Positions 1 through 8,776 of a stretch of 64,000 nt of DNA are shown piece after piece (within the stretch, counting starts at the first letter, position 1; each line of letters begins with the position of its first letter). Made by a program: the position numbers and the translations under genes. The stretch comes from Dehalobacter sp. (GTDB lineage Bacteria > Bacillota > Desulfitobacteriia > Desulfitobacteriales > Syntrophobotulaceae), in the NCBI GenBank assembly GCA_023667845.1, contig JAMPIU010000143.1, forward strand, positions 369,759-433,758. The letters are read 5' to 3'. The notes under the pieces were generated by a model. It saw nothing but the letters and a program-made list of their open reading frames with translations. It did not search any database and was not told where the DNA came from.

Positions 1-872
1 TTGCGTACTTCCTGCGGGCCGACGAGGTAGGAATCGGTAAAATGCCGGATTTTGCCTGGTATTCTCATAAGGTCACGGATCAGCATGCTTTGGCAGTGAA
101 CGATCTTGAGAAAGCACTTACTCCTGTGACAGACAGATTACCGTACGTTATTACGGTCATGGTCGACCAAAACTTAGAGACAATGTTGGCCTCTACCGGG
201 TATGATCAGATCAGCGGCGCCCAATCCTTTTTAGGATACCATACTACCGGTGTTATTGCTGTCGTCTTAGCCAATTATATTCGTAATCTTGGCTATAATG
301 CCAGGGCACATCATGCCAGAAACTACAAGGCCGTTATGACACCGTGTCTTATTTCAGCCGGACTAGGTGAATTATCCAGAACAGGAGACTGCTCCATCCA
401 TCCGCGTTTAGGATTCCGCCACAAAGTAGCTGCGGTTACAACGGATTTGCCGTTGGCCCCGGACCAACCGATTGATTTTGGTCTGCAGGACTTTTGTAGG
501 GTATGTAAAAAATGTGCGGACAATTGTCCCTCGGGTGCCATCACCCAGGATACAGAGCCGGTTGAGTATAACGGCTATTTGCGTTGGAACAGTAACATGG
601 AAATATGTGCGAAATTCCGGACGACAAATAAAGAAGGCTCTTCCTGCGGCCGGTGCATGAAGGTATGCCCGTGGAATACAAAAGAGGAGTCTTGGTTCCA
701 TGCTGCCGGAGTATGGATCGGCAGCCATGGGCAAGCCTCATCCAAACTGCTTAAAGGCATGGATGATATGTTTGGCTATGGTACCGAACAAATTGATAAG
801 TACAAGTGGTGGCTGGAGTGGCCGGAATTGTGGGCTACGCCTGAAAAGATGCCAGGCCTTGTAAAATACTAA
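1..872 (+). CDS. rdhA: Reductive dehalogenase catalytic subunit RdhA, 5' truncated by window edge
   Basis: C-terminal two thirds of a CprA-type reductive dehalogenase; the reading frame is already open at base 3 ([15 protein letters not shown]), so the ATG at 42 is internal. It shows the family core ([47 protein letters not shown]) followed by two ferredoxin-type clusters, [12 protein letters not shown] and [10 protein letters not shown], and the usual [11 protein letters not shown]-terminus. The family reductively removes halogen from organohalides with a corrinoid and two 4Fe-4S clusters as the terminal oxidoreductase of respiration, outside the cytoplasmic membrane. The substrate cannot be read from sequence. 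It is very similar in its core to the rdhA at 2476-3840, suggesting tandem duplication. The rdhB partner and Tat signal would lie before the window. Confidence 0.95.
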   Translation, partial: AYFLRADEVGIGKMPDFAWYSHKVTDQHALAVNDLEKALTPVTDRLPYVITVMVDQNLETMLASTGYDQISGAQSFLGYHTTGVIAVVLANYIRNLGYNARAHHARNYKAVMTPCLISAGLGELSRTGDCSIHPRLGFRHKVAAVTTDLPLAPDQPIDFGLQDFCRVCKKCADNCPSGAITQDTEPVEYNGYLRWNSNMEICAKFRTTNKEGSSCGRCMKVCPWNTKEESWFHAAGVWIGSHGQASSKLLKGMDDMFGYGTEQIDKYKWWLEWPELWATPEKMPGLVKY

Positions 873-950
873 TCGCCGTATTTTAACCATCCAATAATCA
901 CCTAATAATATTCAATAAATAATTAACCGCGATATACCAAATCAAATTAA

Positions 951-998
951 GGAGTGACGCTAACTACATATTTTAGTAGTTAGCATCACTCCTTTTTT
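951..998 (+). terminator. Rho-independent terminator after the first rdhA
   Basis: A 17-bp near-perfect stem (GGAGTGACGCTAACTAC against GTAGTTAGCATCACTCC) with a short A/T loop is followed by a T-run. It lies about 80 bp past the rdhA stop and separates this operon from the rdhK at 1299. The rest of the 873-1298 gap holds no gene; a TTTTAGCA half-site near 1163 resembles the operator halves found before other rdhK genes. Confidence 0.9.
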
Positions 999-1298
999 CT
1001 TTGAATCAAAATATAACTAACCAATCAATGATCCTAATAAGCAATCTTAACAAACCTTCGTACATAAAGTTGTCGTGAATTAAATCATACAAAGAAATTT
1101 TATTATATAATATTTGTGCTATCTTTTCACTCTTAAAGACAATGAACTTATCAATTTAATATTTTAGCACAGACGATTCAAAATAATCTTAATGTATGTA
1201 AACAAATTAAAGATTTTTAGAGAATGGAGGGATGAAATATGGGGAAAATTGAATATTAATCTCTGGTAAAGAAAGTTGATAAGGGGGAAAAGAAGGGG

Positions 1299-2012
1299 AT
1301 GGAAAACTTCGGAAAGTGTGGAGCAATTGTACCCGATACCTTTTATCCTGTTCCAAAATTACAGGACTATGTCCACTTGGGAACAGTAAAATCTTTTGCC
1401 AAGGGCAGTACCGTGGTTTTTCCGGGAGAAGAGCCACATGCAATCATTTATGTATTAAGCGGTAAGATAAGAGTTGACTTGGTTTTTGATGATGACCGGG
1501 AAAGATTAATGTATTTTGCCGGCATGCATACTTTTGTAGGGAGGTTATTTGAAACATATCATAATCTTCATATTATTGCGATGGAAGATAGCAAGGTCTG
1601 CTTATTAAATGAAGAGCAGCTTGCAAGAATTTTCCGTGAGGACCAACAAATTATTTTCGATGTGATAAGAAACTATCTTTCTAAAACATCTTATTACATG
1701 AGGCAAGTCGCCGAGATGGATTATTTTAATCCGGCAGTTCGAGTCATACGGCTGCTGTATGAACTTTGTAATTCGAAAGGTACAGCAGAGGCTAATTATT
1801 GTGAAGTAAATAATGACTTATCTTTAACGAGTATTTCAGAAATTACCGGGGCCCACTATGTAACCGTCTCCAAAGCATTAGGTTACTTAAAAAGACATCA
1901 TATTTTGGAAAAAAAGAGGGAGAAAATATTTGTTTATGATATGGAAAAACTTAAAATGTTGACACATGAAACGCATATTTTTACCGGTCATGAAAGTAAT
2001 CCTGTTTCATGA
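1299..2012 (+). CDS. rdhK: CRP/FNR-family regulator RdhK (CprK-type), GAHY class
   Basis: A 237-residue protein with the CprK layout: N-terminal VPDTFYPVPKLQDYV, a cyclic-nucleotide-type beta-barrel effector domain (about 20-125), a dimerisation helix containing YYMRQVAEMDYFNP, and a C-terminal helix-turn-helix with recognition helix GAHYVTVSKALGYLK. CprK proteins bind a halogenated aromatic and activate rdh promoters; the ligand here is unknown. Cys7 sits near the place of the redox-active Cys11 of CprK. The ATG at 1299 is preceded by AAGAAGGGG. It sits just upstream of the rdhBA unit at 2152-3840, its probable target. Confidence 0.93.
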   Translation: MENFGKCGAIVPDTFYPVPKLQDYVHLGTVKSFAKGSTVVFPGEEPHAIIYVLSGKIRVDLVFDDDRERLMYFAGMHTFVGRLFETYHNLHIIAMEDSKVCLLNEEQLARIFREDQQIIFDVIRNYLSKTSYYMRQVAEMDYFNPAVRVIRLLYELCNSKGTAEANYCEVNNDLSLTSISEITGAHYVTVSKALGYLKRHHILEKKREKIFVYDMEKLKMLTHETHIFTGHESNPVS

Positions 2013-2058
2013 TAACGATGATGATAAATTTAAAAAAATATCTTAAAAAGGATATAGA

Positions 2059-2101
2059 TTTAATCCACGACATAAATTGAGCGATACTGATTTAATACAA
2101 T
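2059..2101 (+). promoter_or_regulatory. Putative dehalobox and -10 of the 2152 rdhBA operon
   Basis: A weak palindrome with TTTA/TAAA arms and a 10-nt spacer (2059-2076) stands upstream of TACAAT (2096-2101) in the block TTTAATACAATGTACC. The same block recurs at 47254 and, with one change, at 41571. The centre-to-inferred-start distance of about 40.5 bp matches class II CRP/FNR activation. The operator arms are poor; the -10 block is the stronger evidence. Confidence 0.5.
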
Positions 2102-2151
2102 GTACCTGTAACGATTTAATTTCCACTTGGAAAAGGGGAGGTGAAAAAGCT

Positions 2152-2457
2152 ATGGGTACATTTTTAGTCTTTTTAGCGGGTCTGTTATTTCTTGCCGGTA
2201 TTCTTTTTATTAAGCCTCGCGCCCAAAAGGAGCTGAGGTGGAAAACGATCCTTAACTGGAGCCTGTATGTTGTATGGTATGGGATAACCTGGATCGGGAT
2301 TTCCTTTATTTTCATCAATGCCTCAGTCGGGCATGTCAAAGCAACAAGCACGGCAATATTCCTGTTCCTGGGGATATCGGTAGTGCTTGCAGTTGTCCTG
2401 GCCCGTTTACTCGGTTTCATTGGTGCTAAGAAAAAGGAAACTACATTACAAGCTTAA
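2152..2457 (+). CDS. rdhB: Reductive dehalogenase membrane anchor RdhB
   Basis: A 101-residue hydrophobic protein with three predicted membrane helices: [17 protein letters not shown], the segment around LYVVWYGITWIGISFIF, and [18 protein letters not shown]. The loop [15 protein letters not shown] is the RdhB signature. RdhB is thought to hold the exported RdhA on the membrane. The start is the ATG at 2152 after GGGGAGGTG; the frame is open upstream but that part is not conserved in the other copies. The stop is 18 bp before rdhA, so the two are cotranscribed. Confidence 0.93.
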   Translation: MGTFLVFLAGLLFLAGILFIKPRAQKELRWKTILNWSLYVVWYGITWIGISFIFINASVGHVKATSTAIFLFLGISVVLAVVLARLLGFIGAKKKETTLQA

Positions 2458-2475
2458 CAGGGGGGTGATAAAAAA

Positions 2476-3840
2476 ATGGAGAATAACGGTCAGAAAAAAG
2501 AGTTGCAAATCAACCGCAGAAATTTTCTAAAAGCAGGGGCTGCTGCAGCAGTAACGATGGGAATTATGGGCACAATAGGTACGAAAACTGCTGTTGCTGC
2601 TGAGGCTGCTGTTGGATCAAGCGCTGCCAGAAATGGAGCACAATCTAAATTAAAACCCAGTGGACAATATGGAGCAGCAAAAGTCAAATTAGCTCAATAC
2701 AATAATGAATGGCTTGGCACCTCGAAGATCGTTGGTGAAATCAAAAATATAAGTGAAGCGGAAGCAGGATTTTCACAGGCTGGCCGCGGCTTATACGGCC
2801 CTGAAGCCCAACGAGGCAGGATGTATTTTGTTAGAAAGGCTCCAGAAGGAGCTGCTGAGAATGATACTTTAGTGATTTTGGCCACAGAGGCTGCAGTGCA
2901 AGGCAAAGTATCTCCTGTTAAACTGAGCATTCCTGATCCGGAACAAATGTCTCAAAACATCAAAGACTTTGCCTATTACCTGCGGGCCGATGAAGTTGGA
3001 ATTGGCCGTATGCCGGAGTATGCTTGGTATTCGGATAAGATTACAAATCCAAAAGCGTTGGCAATGAATGATGTTGCCAATGCAGTTACGCCGGTAACGG
3101 ACAGACTTCCTTACGTCATCGTCGTTGCGATTGACCAACATCTGGAGACGATGCTAGCGTCTACAGGGTATGATTCAATCAGTATTGCGCAATCGTTTAG
3201 GGGTTACCATGCTACCGGTGTCGTTGCTGTCACACTTGCTAACTACATTCGTAGCCTTGGCTACAATGCCCGGGCTCATCACGCCCGCAATTATAAAGCA
3301 GTTATGACTCCTTGCGTCATTGCCGCCGGTCTTGGCGAATTCTCCAGAACGGGCGACTGCGCTATTCATCCACGCTTAGGATTCCGTCATAAAGTTGCCG
3401 CTGTTACGACGGATTTGCCGCTGCTTCCCGATCAACCCATTGATTTTGGTCTGCAAGACTTTTGCAAGGTATGCAAAAAGTGTGCGGACAATTGTCCGGC
3501 CGGCGCCATTACCCAGGATGCCGATCCTATTGAGTATAACGGTTATCTGCGCTGGAACAGTGACTTTAAAAAATGTACCATATTCCGTACAACGAATGAA
3601 GAAGGCGCTTCCTGCGGCCGCTGTATGAAGGTTTGTCCCTGGAACACGAAAGAGGCATCCTGGTTCCATGATGCTGGGGTATGGATCGGTAGTTCTGGAG
3701 AAACTTTATCTACGTTGCTCAAGTCCATGGATGATATGTTCGGGTACGGTACTGAGCAAGTTGAAAAGTACAAGTGGTGGCTGGAGTGGCCGGAACTTTG
3801 GCCTACCCCTGAAGTACTGCCAGGCCTTCAAAAATACTAA
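2476..3840 (+). CDS. rdhA: Reductive dehalogenase RdhA (CprA-type)
   Basis: 454 residues, the normal CprA length. Twin-arginine motif NRRNFLKAG (Arg14-Arg15) and a hydrophobic stretch ending near TAVAAEA give a Tat signal. The corrinoid-binding core carries [13 protein letters not shown] and [14 protein letters not shown]. Two 4Fe-4S sets follow: [12 protein letters not shown] from about Cys330 and [10 protein letters not shown] from about Cys380. It catalyses corrinoid-dependent reductive dehalogenation as a terminal electron-accepting enzyme; substrate unknown, though the overall match to ortho-chlorophenol RdhA is close. Start ATG after GGGGGGTGAT; second gene of the rdhBA operon. Confidence 0.97.
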   Translation: MENNGQKKELQINRRNFLKAGAAAAVTMGIMGTIGTKTAVAAEAAVGSSAARNGAQSKLKPSGQYGAAKVKLAQYNNEWLGTSKIVGEIKNISEAEAGFSQAGRGLYGPEAQRGRMYFVRKAPEGAAENDTLVILATEAAVQGKVSPVKLSIPDPEQMSQNIKDFAYYLRADEVGIGRMPEYAWYSDKITNPKALAMNDVANAVTPVTDRLPYVIVVAIDQHLETMLASTGYDSISIAQSFRGYHATGVVAVTLANYIRSLGYNARAHHARNYKAVMTPCVIAAGLGEFSRTGDCAIHPRLGFRHKVAAVTTDLPLLPDQPIDFGLQDFCKVCKKCADNCPAGAITQDADPIEYNGYLRWNSDFKKCTIFRTTNEEGASCGRCMKVCPWNTKEASWFHDAGVWIGSSGETLSTLLKSMDDMFGYGTEQVEKYKWWLEWPELWPTPEVLPGLQKY

Positions 3841-3915
3841 TCTATGGCCCTGGCATTCTGACGCATTAATGATGGCCAATAAATAATAAACATTAATAAA
3901 GAGCAGATTAACTAT

Positions 3916-3962
3916 GGAGTATTGCTAAACTACTAATTTAAGTAGCTTAGGATACTCCTTTT
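3916..3962 (+). terminator. Terminator after rdhA
   Basis: A hairpin with arms GGAGTATTGCTAAACTAC and GTAGCTTAGGATACTCC followed by TTTTATT. It resembles the terminator at 951-998 in arm sequence (GGAGT...GCTAA.CTAC), as expected if the two operons are duplicates. Confidence 0.88.
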
Positions 3963-4720
3963 ATTATGGTTACGTTAGTTTTATCAGTTGTCCCATTACT
4001 CTGCATTTTAACAGGGATATAGTTTTAAAACTTTAATATATGCAAATAAAATTGAAATTTTTTATAAATATTGGGCAATATTGAGGTGTGTATTGATTTT
4101 TAAACCGTAAAAAATGTTATCACGGTTTAAACAATTGATCCTTCTTACTATTGTATAGTAAACACATAAGATTAGTTTGAACATTTTCAATTTTACTCAT
4201 ATATTTGTTGACCTTTGAATTAATATTAAATGCAACACTTCTAGAAACCTTTTATATCAGTGCATGATACTACCGCGTTCAATAAGTTGAAAGATGTTTA
4301 AAATGACGTGCGGATGTGGTATTATTTTTTGAGCCATAGATGAAACCTCCGTATGTCATTTGATTAGACACCAAGATTGTACTCGGTTTCATGTTATGGT
4401 TTTATTGTTTTATGTGTTGTATTTGATTCTACAATCAATCATAAATTTGTTAACGGATCAGGATATAAATAAATTCAATAGTTGTAATAAAATAATTAAG
4501 AAAGGAGAAATGGAAACATGAAGTCAGATCTGAATCAAAGAATACCAGATACGTAATGATAATTAGAGAAATATTTATTATTTTTTATGGAATTGTTATC
4601 ATTTTAGCTATTAAACAAAACAATTTGTTAATTGCCACAAGAACTTATACATTTATTATGATTCTGACCTCTTTTTGGAAAGTGAAAATATTTAATCAAT
4701 CCTAAAAATGGGGTGTAAAA
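3963..4720. other. Gene-poor AT-rich interval with remnants
   Basis: No intact gene is visible over about 750 bp. It holds a short minus-strand reading frame (4257-4337, 26 residues beginning MAQKIIPHPHV, preceded by GGAGG) of unknown origin, and an rdhK-like N-terminal scrap at 4518-4556. It looks like decayed duplication material. Confidence 0.6.
4518..4556 (+). pseudogene. rdhK N-terminal scrap
   Basis: An AAGGAGAAA ribosome site precedes ATG and the peptide MKSDLNQRIPDT, then a stop. The RIPDT segment matches the N-terminus of intact RdhK proteins (for example RQIPGTIIPESF at 19201). Nothing further downstream reads as RdhK, so this is either a coincidence or the truncated head of a lost regulator. 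Confidence 0.45.
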
Positions 4721-5500
4721 ATGAATCCTTCAACGACACGCAAGAAAATGCAAGGGAAAAATGGCGGGAGCAGTATTGAAGAAATCAAATTTGAAATGAT
4801 TATTCCCGATTCTTTGTATCCCGTCGAAAGATTATACGCGTACATTGAATTGGGGACCAGAAAAACTTTTAAAAAAGGCAGTGCCGTCCTTATACCGGGA
4901 GAAGAACCCAAGGCTCTCATTTATATTCTATCGGGTAGAATAAGAGTTAATTTGGTAGTTGATGATGGAAGGGAAAGGTTTATTTATACTGCCGGTAAAT
5001 ACAATATGATGGGCAGATTATTTGAAGCTTATAATCAGTATTATATTGTTGCGCTCGAGAAAACAGAGATTTGTTATTTTACAAAACAGCAGTTGGAACT
5101 AATTTTTCAAAAAGATCAGGAAGTTTTTTTTGATATTATAAAAAACTATCATGCTAAAATTTCTTATTACATGCGGCAAATGGCTGAAATGGATTTATAT
5201 AATCCCACGATCAGGGTGGTAAGGTTATTATATAAACTGTGTATGACGAAAGGTGTTGCCGTAGGAGATTCATTTGAAATACAAATCGACCTTTCTCTGA
5301 AAAGGATCTCAGAAATCACAGGTGCACATTATGTTACAGTCTCGAAGGTATTGGGCGGGCTGAAAAAAAAGAATATCATCGAAAAGAATAAGAATACAAT
5401 CATCATTCATGATCTGAAAGGATTAAAACGCCTGACGCAAGAAACGCACATTTTTAGTAATCAAGGCAGAAGCTTGGATAACGATTTGTTCTCTTTGTAA
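4721..5500 (+). CDS. rdhK: CRP/FNR-family regulator RdhK, GAHY class
   Basis: 259 residues, slightly longer than CprK (232) because of a charged N-terminal extension (about 1-25). The effector barrel begins at IIPDSLYPVERLYAYIELG; the dimer helix has YYMRQMAEMDLYNP; the recognition helix is GAHYVTVSKVLGGLK. The start ATG follows GGGGTGTAAAA. It is located 100 bp before an rdhBA pair, its likely regulatory target, and shares the GAHY helix with the regulators at 1299 and 40652. Confidence 0.93.
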   Translation: MNPSTTRKKMQGKNGGSSIEEIKFEMIIPDSLYPVERLYAYIELGTRKTFKKGSAVLIPGEEPKALIYILSGRIRVNLVVDDGRERFIYTAGKYNMMGRLFEAYNQYYIVALEKTEICYFTKQQLELIFQKDQEVFFDIIKNYHAKISYYMRQMAEMDLYNPTIRVVRLLYKLCMTKGVAVGDSFEIQIDLSLKRISEITGAHYVTVSKVLGGLKKKNIIEKNKNTIIIHDLKGLKRLTQETHIFSNQGRSLDNDLFSL

Positions 5501-5603
5501 AAAATAATAAAAATGTTAAAGTCGTGATAAAACTTTGAGCTTGAAATTTTAAATATAATGTATCCATAAAGGTTATTTTTACCGGCAAGGAGGTGAGAAA
5601 GTT

Positions 5604-5912
5604 ATGGGTACATTTTTAATTTTTCTGGCGGGCATTTTATTTTTAGCCGGCGGACTCTTTTTGAAAACCCGTGCCAAGCATGAACTGAAGTGGAGAACAA
5701 TTTTAAACTGGACTTTATACGTTGTGTGGTATGCAATAACCTGGATTGGAATTTCTTTTATCTACATCAATGCCTCGGTCGGACATGTTAAGGCAACGAG
5801 TACAGCAATCTTCTTGTTTGGAGGAATCTCTGTTGTATTGGCTGTTGTTCTGGCCCGTCTATTAGGTTATATCGGTATCAAAAAGAAGAGCAATCAAACG
5901 ATGCAGGCTTAA
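5604..5912 (+). CDS. rdhB: Membrane anchor RdhB
   Basis: 102 residues with three membrane helices and the [15 protein letters not shown] loop. ATG after AAGGAGGTGAGAAAGTT. A TATAAT hexamer at 5554-5559 is the probable -10 element; no convincing palindrome lies 35 bp further up, although GTTAAAGTCGTGATAAAAC is near the expected place. It is followed 37 bp later by rdhA. Confidence 0.93.
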   Translation: MGTFLIFLAGILFLAGGLFLKTRAKHELKWRTILNWTLYVVWYAITWIGISFIYINASVGHVKATSTAIFLFGGISVVLAVVLARLLGYIGIKKKSNQTMQA

Positions 5913-5949
5913 TGGTAAAAATTCAGTAAAGAAGGTGTAAAGATTCAAG

Positions 5950-7326
5950 ATGGAAGATAAAAAGATAAACTTTAGTCGACGTGGATTCCTTAAAGCTGGC
6001 GTGGCGGCGGCAGCGGCAGGAGTGATGGGTGCAATCAATCCGAATGTCCTGAAAGCTGAAAATGCTTCGTTGGTTTCGTTGGATTATGCATCACCCGCGA
6101 GCGGGAACTGGTCCAAACTCGTGCCTAAAATGAATTACGGTGGAGCTTCCGTGCGTTATGCGGAGCATAACGACCAATGGTTGGGCACATCACAGATTGT
6201 AGGCGAAGTACAAAATATAAGTGAGTACGATAATGGTTTTACCATGGCGATCCGCGGAGAACTGGGCGAAATACCGCGTTGGAACTATGTGACCCAGGGC
6301 AAACGCGATCCAATGGCTTCCGGCTTGGGTTTTGCCATAAGTTTTTTAAGTACAGACAAAGCCGTGGAAGGTCCTGCCCCGCCGAGGGCGGAAAAACTGC
6401 CTGTACCTGATCCTGAAATCATGTCCAAGCATATCAAAGACACATGTTATTACTTGCGGGCTGACGAAGTTGGTATCGGCAAAATGCCGGCTTATGCATA
6501 TTATTCTCATAGAATCTCGCCGACACATGGGGACTATGCTACCGGCAAAATTGATCCCAATCTTCTCATGGAGGAAATACCTGTTACGGAGCGGCTGCCG
6601 TATGTTATCTGTGTCGCTGTGGAGCAGCATCTTGAGACGTGGTTGGCCTCCACCGGTTATGACGGCATCGCCAAAAGCCAATCCTACCGTGCCTATCACG
6701 CAACAGCCAACATTACCGTTATGCTGGCGCAGTATATTCGTTCGCTTGGTTACCGGGCCCGTGCTCATCACTTTGCCAATTATGCTTCAGTGATGGGACC
6801 GATCCTGATTGCGTGCGGTATGGGAGAACTGACACGCACCGGTGACTGCGTTGCTCATCCGCGTATGGGTTTCCGCAATAAGGTTGCGGCTGTTACTACG
6901 GATCTCCCGCTTGTCCCGGATAAACCAATCGATTTTGGAATGCTTGATTTTTGCCGGGTTTGTAGGAAATGCTCAGAGAATTGTCCGGGTGAAGCAATTT
7001 CGTTTGATGAAGAACCCGTAAAATACAACGGCTACCTGCGCTGGAACAGCGATTTTAGGAAATGTGCGGCTTTCCGTACAGGCAATCAGGAGGGATTCAG
7101 TTGCGGACGCTGCGTCAAGGTCTGTCCTTGGAGCTCTAAAGAAGATTCCTGGTTCCATGAGGCCGGTGTCTGGATCGGAAGCAAAGGAAAACAATCAGCA
7201 TCTCTTCTCAAACAGATCGACGATATGTTTGGATACGGTACTGAAGAAATCACGAAATACAAATGGTGGCTGGAGTGGCCTGAACTATTTCCTATGCCGG
7301 CCGGATATCCACCGGTAAAAAAATGA
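5950..7326 (+). CDS. rdhA: Reductive dehalogenase RdhA
   Basis: 458 residues. Tat signal SRRGFLKAG (Arg10-Arg11) with an Ala-rich hydrophobic region. The core has [18 protein letters not shown] and [16 protein letters not shown], the Glu-Gln-His form shared with the rdhA genes at 13538, 36845 and 38852 but with Trp in place of the more common Tyr. Cluster motifs are CRVCRKCSENCP and CGRCVKVCPWSS. It also carries a 12-15 residue insertion relative to the 2476 copy between YYSH and the [10 protein letters not shown] segment. Same presumed respiratory role; substrate unknown. The start ATG follows GAAGGTGTAAAGATTCAAG. Confidence 0.96.
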   Translation: MEDKKINFSRRGFLKAGVAAAAAGVMGAINPNVLKAENASLVSLDYASPASGNWSKLVPKMNYGGASVRYAEHNDQWLGTSQIVGEVQNISEYDNGFTMAIRGELGEIPRWNYVTQGKRDPMASGLGFAISFLSTDKAVEGPAPPRAEKLPVPDPEIMSKHIKDTCYYLRADEVGIGKMPAYAYYSHRISPTHGDYATGKIDPNLLMEEIPVTERLPYVICVAVEQHLETWLASTGYDGIAKSQSYRAYHATANITVMLAQYIRSLGYRARAHHFANYASVMGPILIACGMGELTRTGDCVAHPRMGFRNKVAAVTTDLPLVPDKPIDFGMLDFCRVCRKCSENCPGEAISFDEEPVKYNGYLRWNSDFRKCAAFRTGNQEGFSCGRCVKVCPWSSKEDSWFHEAGVWIGSKGKQSASLLKQIDDMFGYGTEEITKYKWWLEWPELFPMPAGYPPVKK

Positions 7327-7397
7327 TTTGTTTTATTCATCACTGATGGAGAATCAGATCATATGATTTGAATAATTATTATGAAATAATATTCGGT

Positions 7398-7432
7398 AAA
7401 ATACGGTGTGCCTTTAGGTACGCCGTATTTTA
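7398..7432 (+). terminator. Terminator after rdhA
   Basis: Stem AAAATACGGTGTGCC / GGTACGCCGTATTTT with a TTTA loop, ending in T residues, 70 bp after the rdhA stop. Confidence 0.87.
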
Positions 7433-7459
7433 TTAACAACACGAAAAGCGCCTGTACAT

Positions 7460-7665
7460 ATTAAGCGTAAAATAAATCCACGAAGTTGCAATCTTCGATA
7501 AATTAGGGTAAGGGGTTAAAGAAAAAGAACCCAAGCAGCAATTTTTTTGGTAAACCGCCACGGTTTTCTGAGAACCGGGGCAGCAGTTGCTGCTATGGGT
7601 GTTATGGGTACAATTGCAACGCCATCAAAAATGGTGAATTGCAACTATTAAATATTATAATACGA
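7460..7665 (+). pseudogene. Internally deleted rdhBA operon remnant (rdhA N-terminus)
   Basis: From about 7518 the sequence closely follows the first 150 bp of the rdhA at 13538 (AGCAGCAATTTT, CGGTTTTCTGAGAACCGG, GCTATGGGTGTTATGGGT) but with indels that destroy the frame. The stretch just before it (GTAAAATAAAT ... AAATTAGGGTAAGG) follows the leader of the rdhB at 13219. The whole rdhB gene is missing between them. It is therefore a copy of the 13.1-13.7 kb operon head that lost rdhB and most of rdhA. Confidence 0.85.
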
Positions 7666-7752
7666 TTAATTCAATAAAAGTTTAGCAGGAATTAATTAAA
7701 TGAAAATATTTATTTAACTTAGAAAATGCACATTTATTTGTGTCATCGCTTT

Positions 7753-8088
7753 TTATAAATTTACCGGACTTATACTACTAAACTCCAATAACAATATTGA
7801 AAGATAAAGTTGGAAGCGTTCATCAGCGTTGTCCAAAGTGACGCCCGTAAGCTGCTTTATTTTATTAATTCTATAAAATAATGTATTGCGATGAACGCAC
7901 AAAGTTTTAGCGGCATCATTCGGAGAATGTGTATAGTATAAATAATATTTTAGTGTTTCTAGAAAAGGCGTCCCGTTATCCCTTTCTTCTTTTGCCAGCT
8001 GAATAACAGCTGGGTGACAAAAATCGGTAATATCGCTTTGAGATCTTATTAATTCAGTAAGAAAATAGAGTGTACAACTTTCATAAAG
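7753..8088 (-). pseudogene. C-terminal stump of a PucR/CdaR-type regulator
   Basis: Read on the minus strand, about 112 codons encode a PucR-type C-terminal helix-turn-helix: FLETLKYYLYYTHSPNDAAK, then TLCVHRNTLFYRINKIKQLT, then GVTLDNADERFQLYLSILLL and a stop at 7753. There is no start codon or sensor domain upstream; the frame runs into the head of the gene at 8131. PucR-family regulators normally exceed 300 residues, so this is a truncated relic. It may once have controlled the neighbouring corrinoid cassette. Confidence 0.8.
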
Positions 8089-8130
8089 ACATATGTTTAT
8101 ATTAGGCGGTATAGGTTGTTTGAAAGAAGC

Positions 8131-8727
8131 ATGGGTAATAACACGGCAGAAGAGATTATTGATAAATTTAATATTAAAGAATTGGTTGAGTTTGAGCGAT
8201 ACTGCAGGGATCAGAAACTATGGGATGAAATGGAAAAATGTTTTCATCCTGATTCTTCTGTCAATATATCATGGTTCAGTGGAACGGGACATGAATTTAT
8301 TGAAGCGTCCAAGAAAATGCAGTCCAATGCGAAGCATAAAATTAATGACACCTTGATTTGGTTGAACAAATACAGGGCAGTTGTCGAGATGATGGCAACT
8401 ATTCATATATTTGGAGAACTCGACGGGTTTCCGGTAGATCTTATGTCATATTCAAGGCTGCATTTTAGAGTGGAAAAAAGAGAAGGTATTTGGCGAATCT
8501 CTTCTTTTGACTGTATTTGCGAAAAAGATTTATTAGTCCCTGTTTATCCGAATAATCAAATTGTCATCCAGGAGGAGCAATTAAGAAAATACCGGCCGAG
8601 TTATGCCAGCCTTTCTTATATGCTTGCCAAGGAGGGATACGATATCGATATCAATCTTGCGGGAGAGGATAAACCTGAAACAATTAAAAAATTATATGAA
8701 ACAAGCACAAAATGGCTGGAAATATAG
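8131..8727 (+). CDS. SnoaL-like (NTF2-fold) protein
   Basis: 198 residues from ATG 8131 (GAAAGAAG upstream). The pattern of an N-terminal helical part with FERYCRDQKLWDEMEKCFHP, then alternating beta strands (VEMMATIHIFGELDGFPVD, RLHFRVEKREGIWRISSFDC), fits SnoaL-like proteins that form a cone-shaped barrel and often act as small isomerases, hydrolases or dehydratases. The C-terminal 50 residues are an extra tail. It precedes the corrinoid protein gene by a few tens of bases and is probably cotranscribed with it. No catalytic assignment can be made. Confidence 0.65.
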   Translation: MGNNTAEEIIDKFNIKELVEFERYCRDQKLWDEMEKCFHPDSSVNISWFSGTGHEFIEASKKMQSNAKHKINDTLIWLNKYRAVVEMMATIHIFGELDGFPVDLMSYSRLHFRVEKREGIWRISSFDCICEKDLLVPVYPNNQIVIQEEQLRKYRPSYASLSYMLAKEGYDIDINLAGEDKPETIKKLYETSTKWLEI

Positions 8728-8776
8728 TTAGAAAGGTTGGTCAAAATCAAAAAATATGAAAGGGAGAGATTTTGCG

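Noticed and set aside
42..872. ATG at 42 as the true start of the first rdhA
   Set aside because: The frame is open and conserved back to the window edge (LRADEVGIG), so the gene begins outside the window.
4257..4337. 26-residue minus-strand gene with a GGAGG site
   Set aside because: Too short and without recognisable family or neighbour logic; kept only as a note within the gene-poor interval.
5511..5533. GTTAAAGTCGTGATAAAAC as the dehalobox of the 5604 operon
   Set aside because: It stands near the right distance from TATAAT, but the arms match poorly and the symmetry is no better than expected in AT-rich DNA.
8737..8776. TTG at 8737 as a genuine start of the corrinoid protein
   Set aside because: The ribosome site fits ATG 8777 and only that frame gives the N-terminus shared with the second copy; the TTG reading is the out-of-frame shadow.
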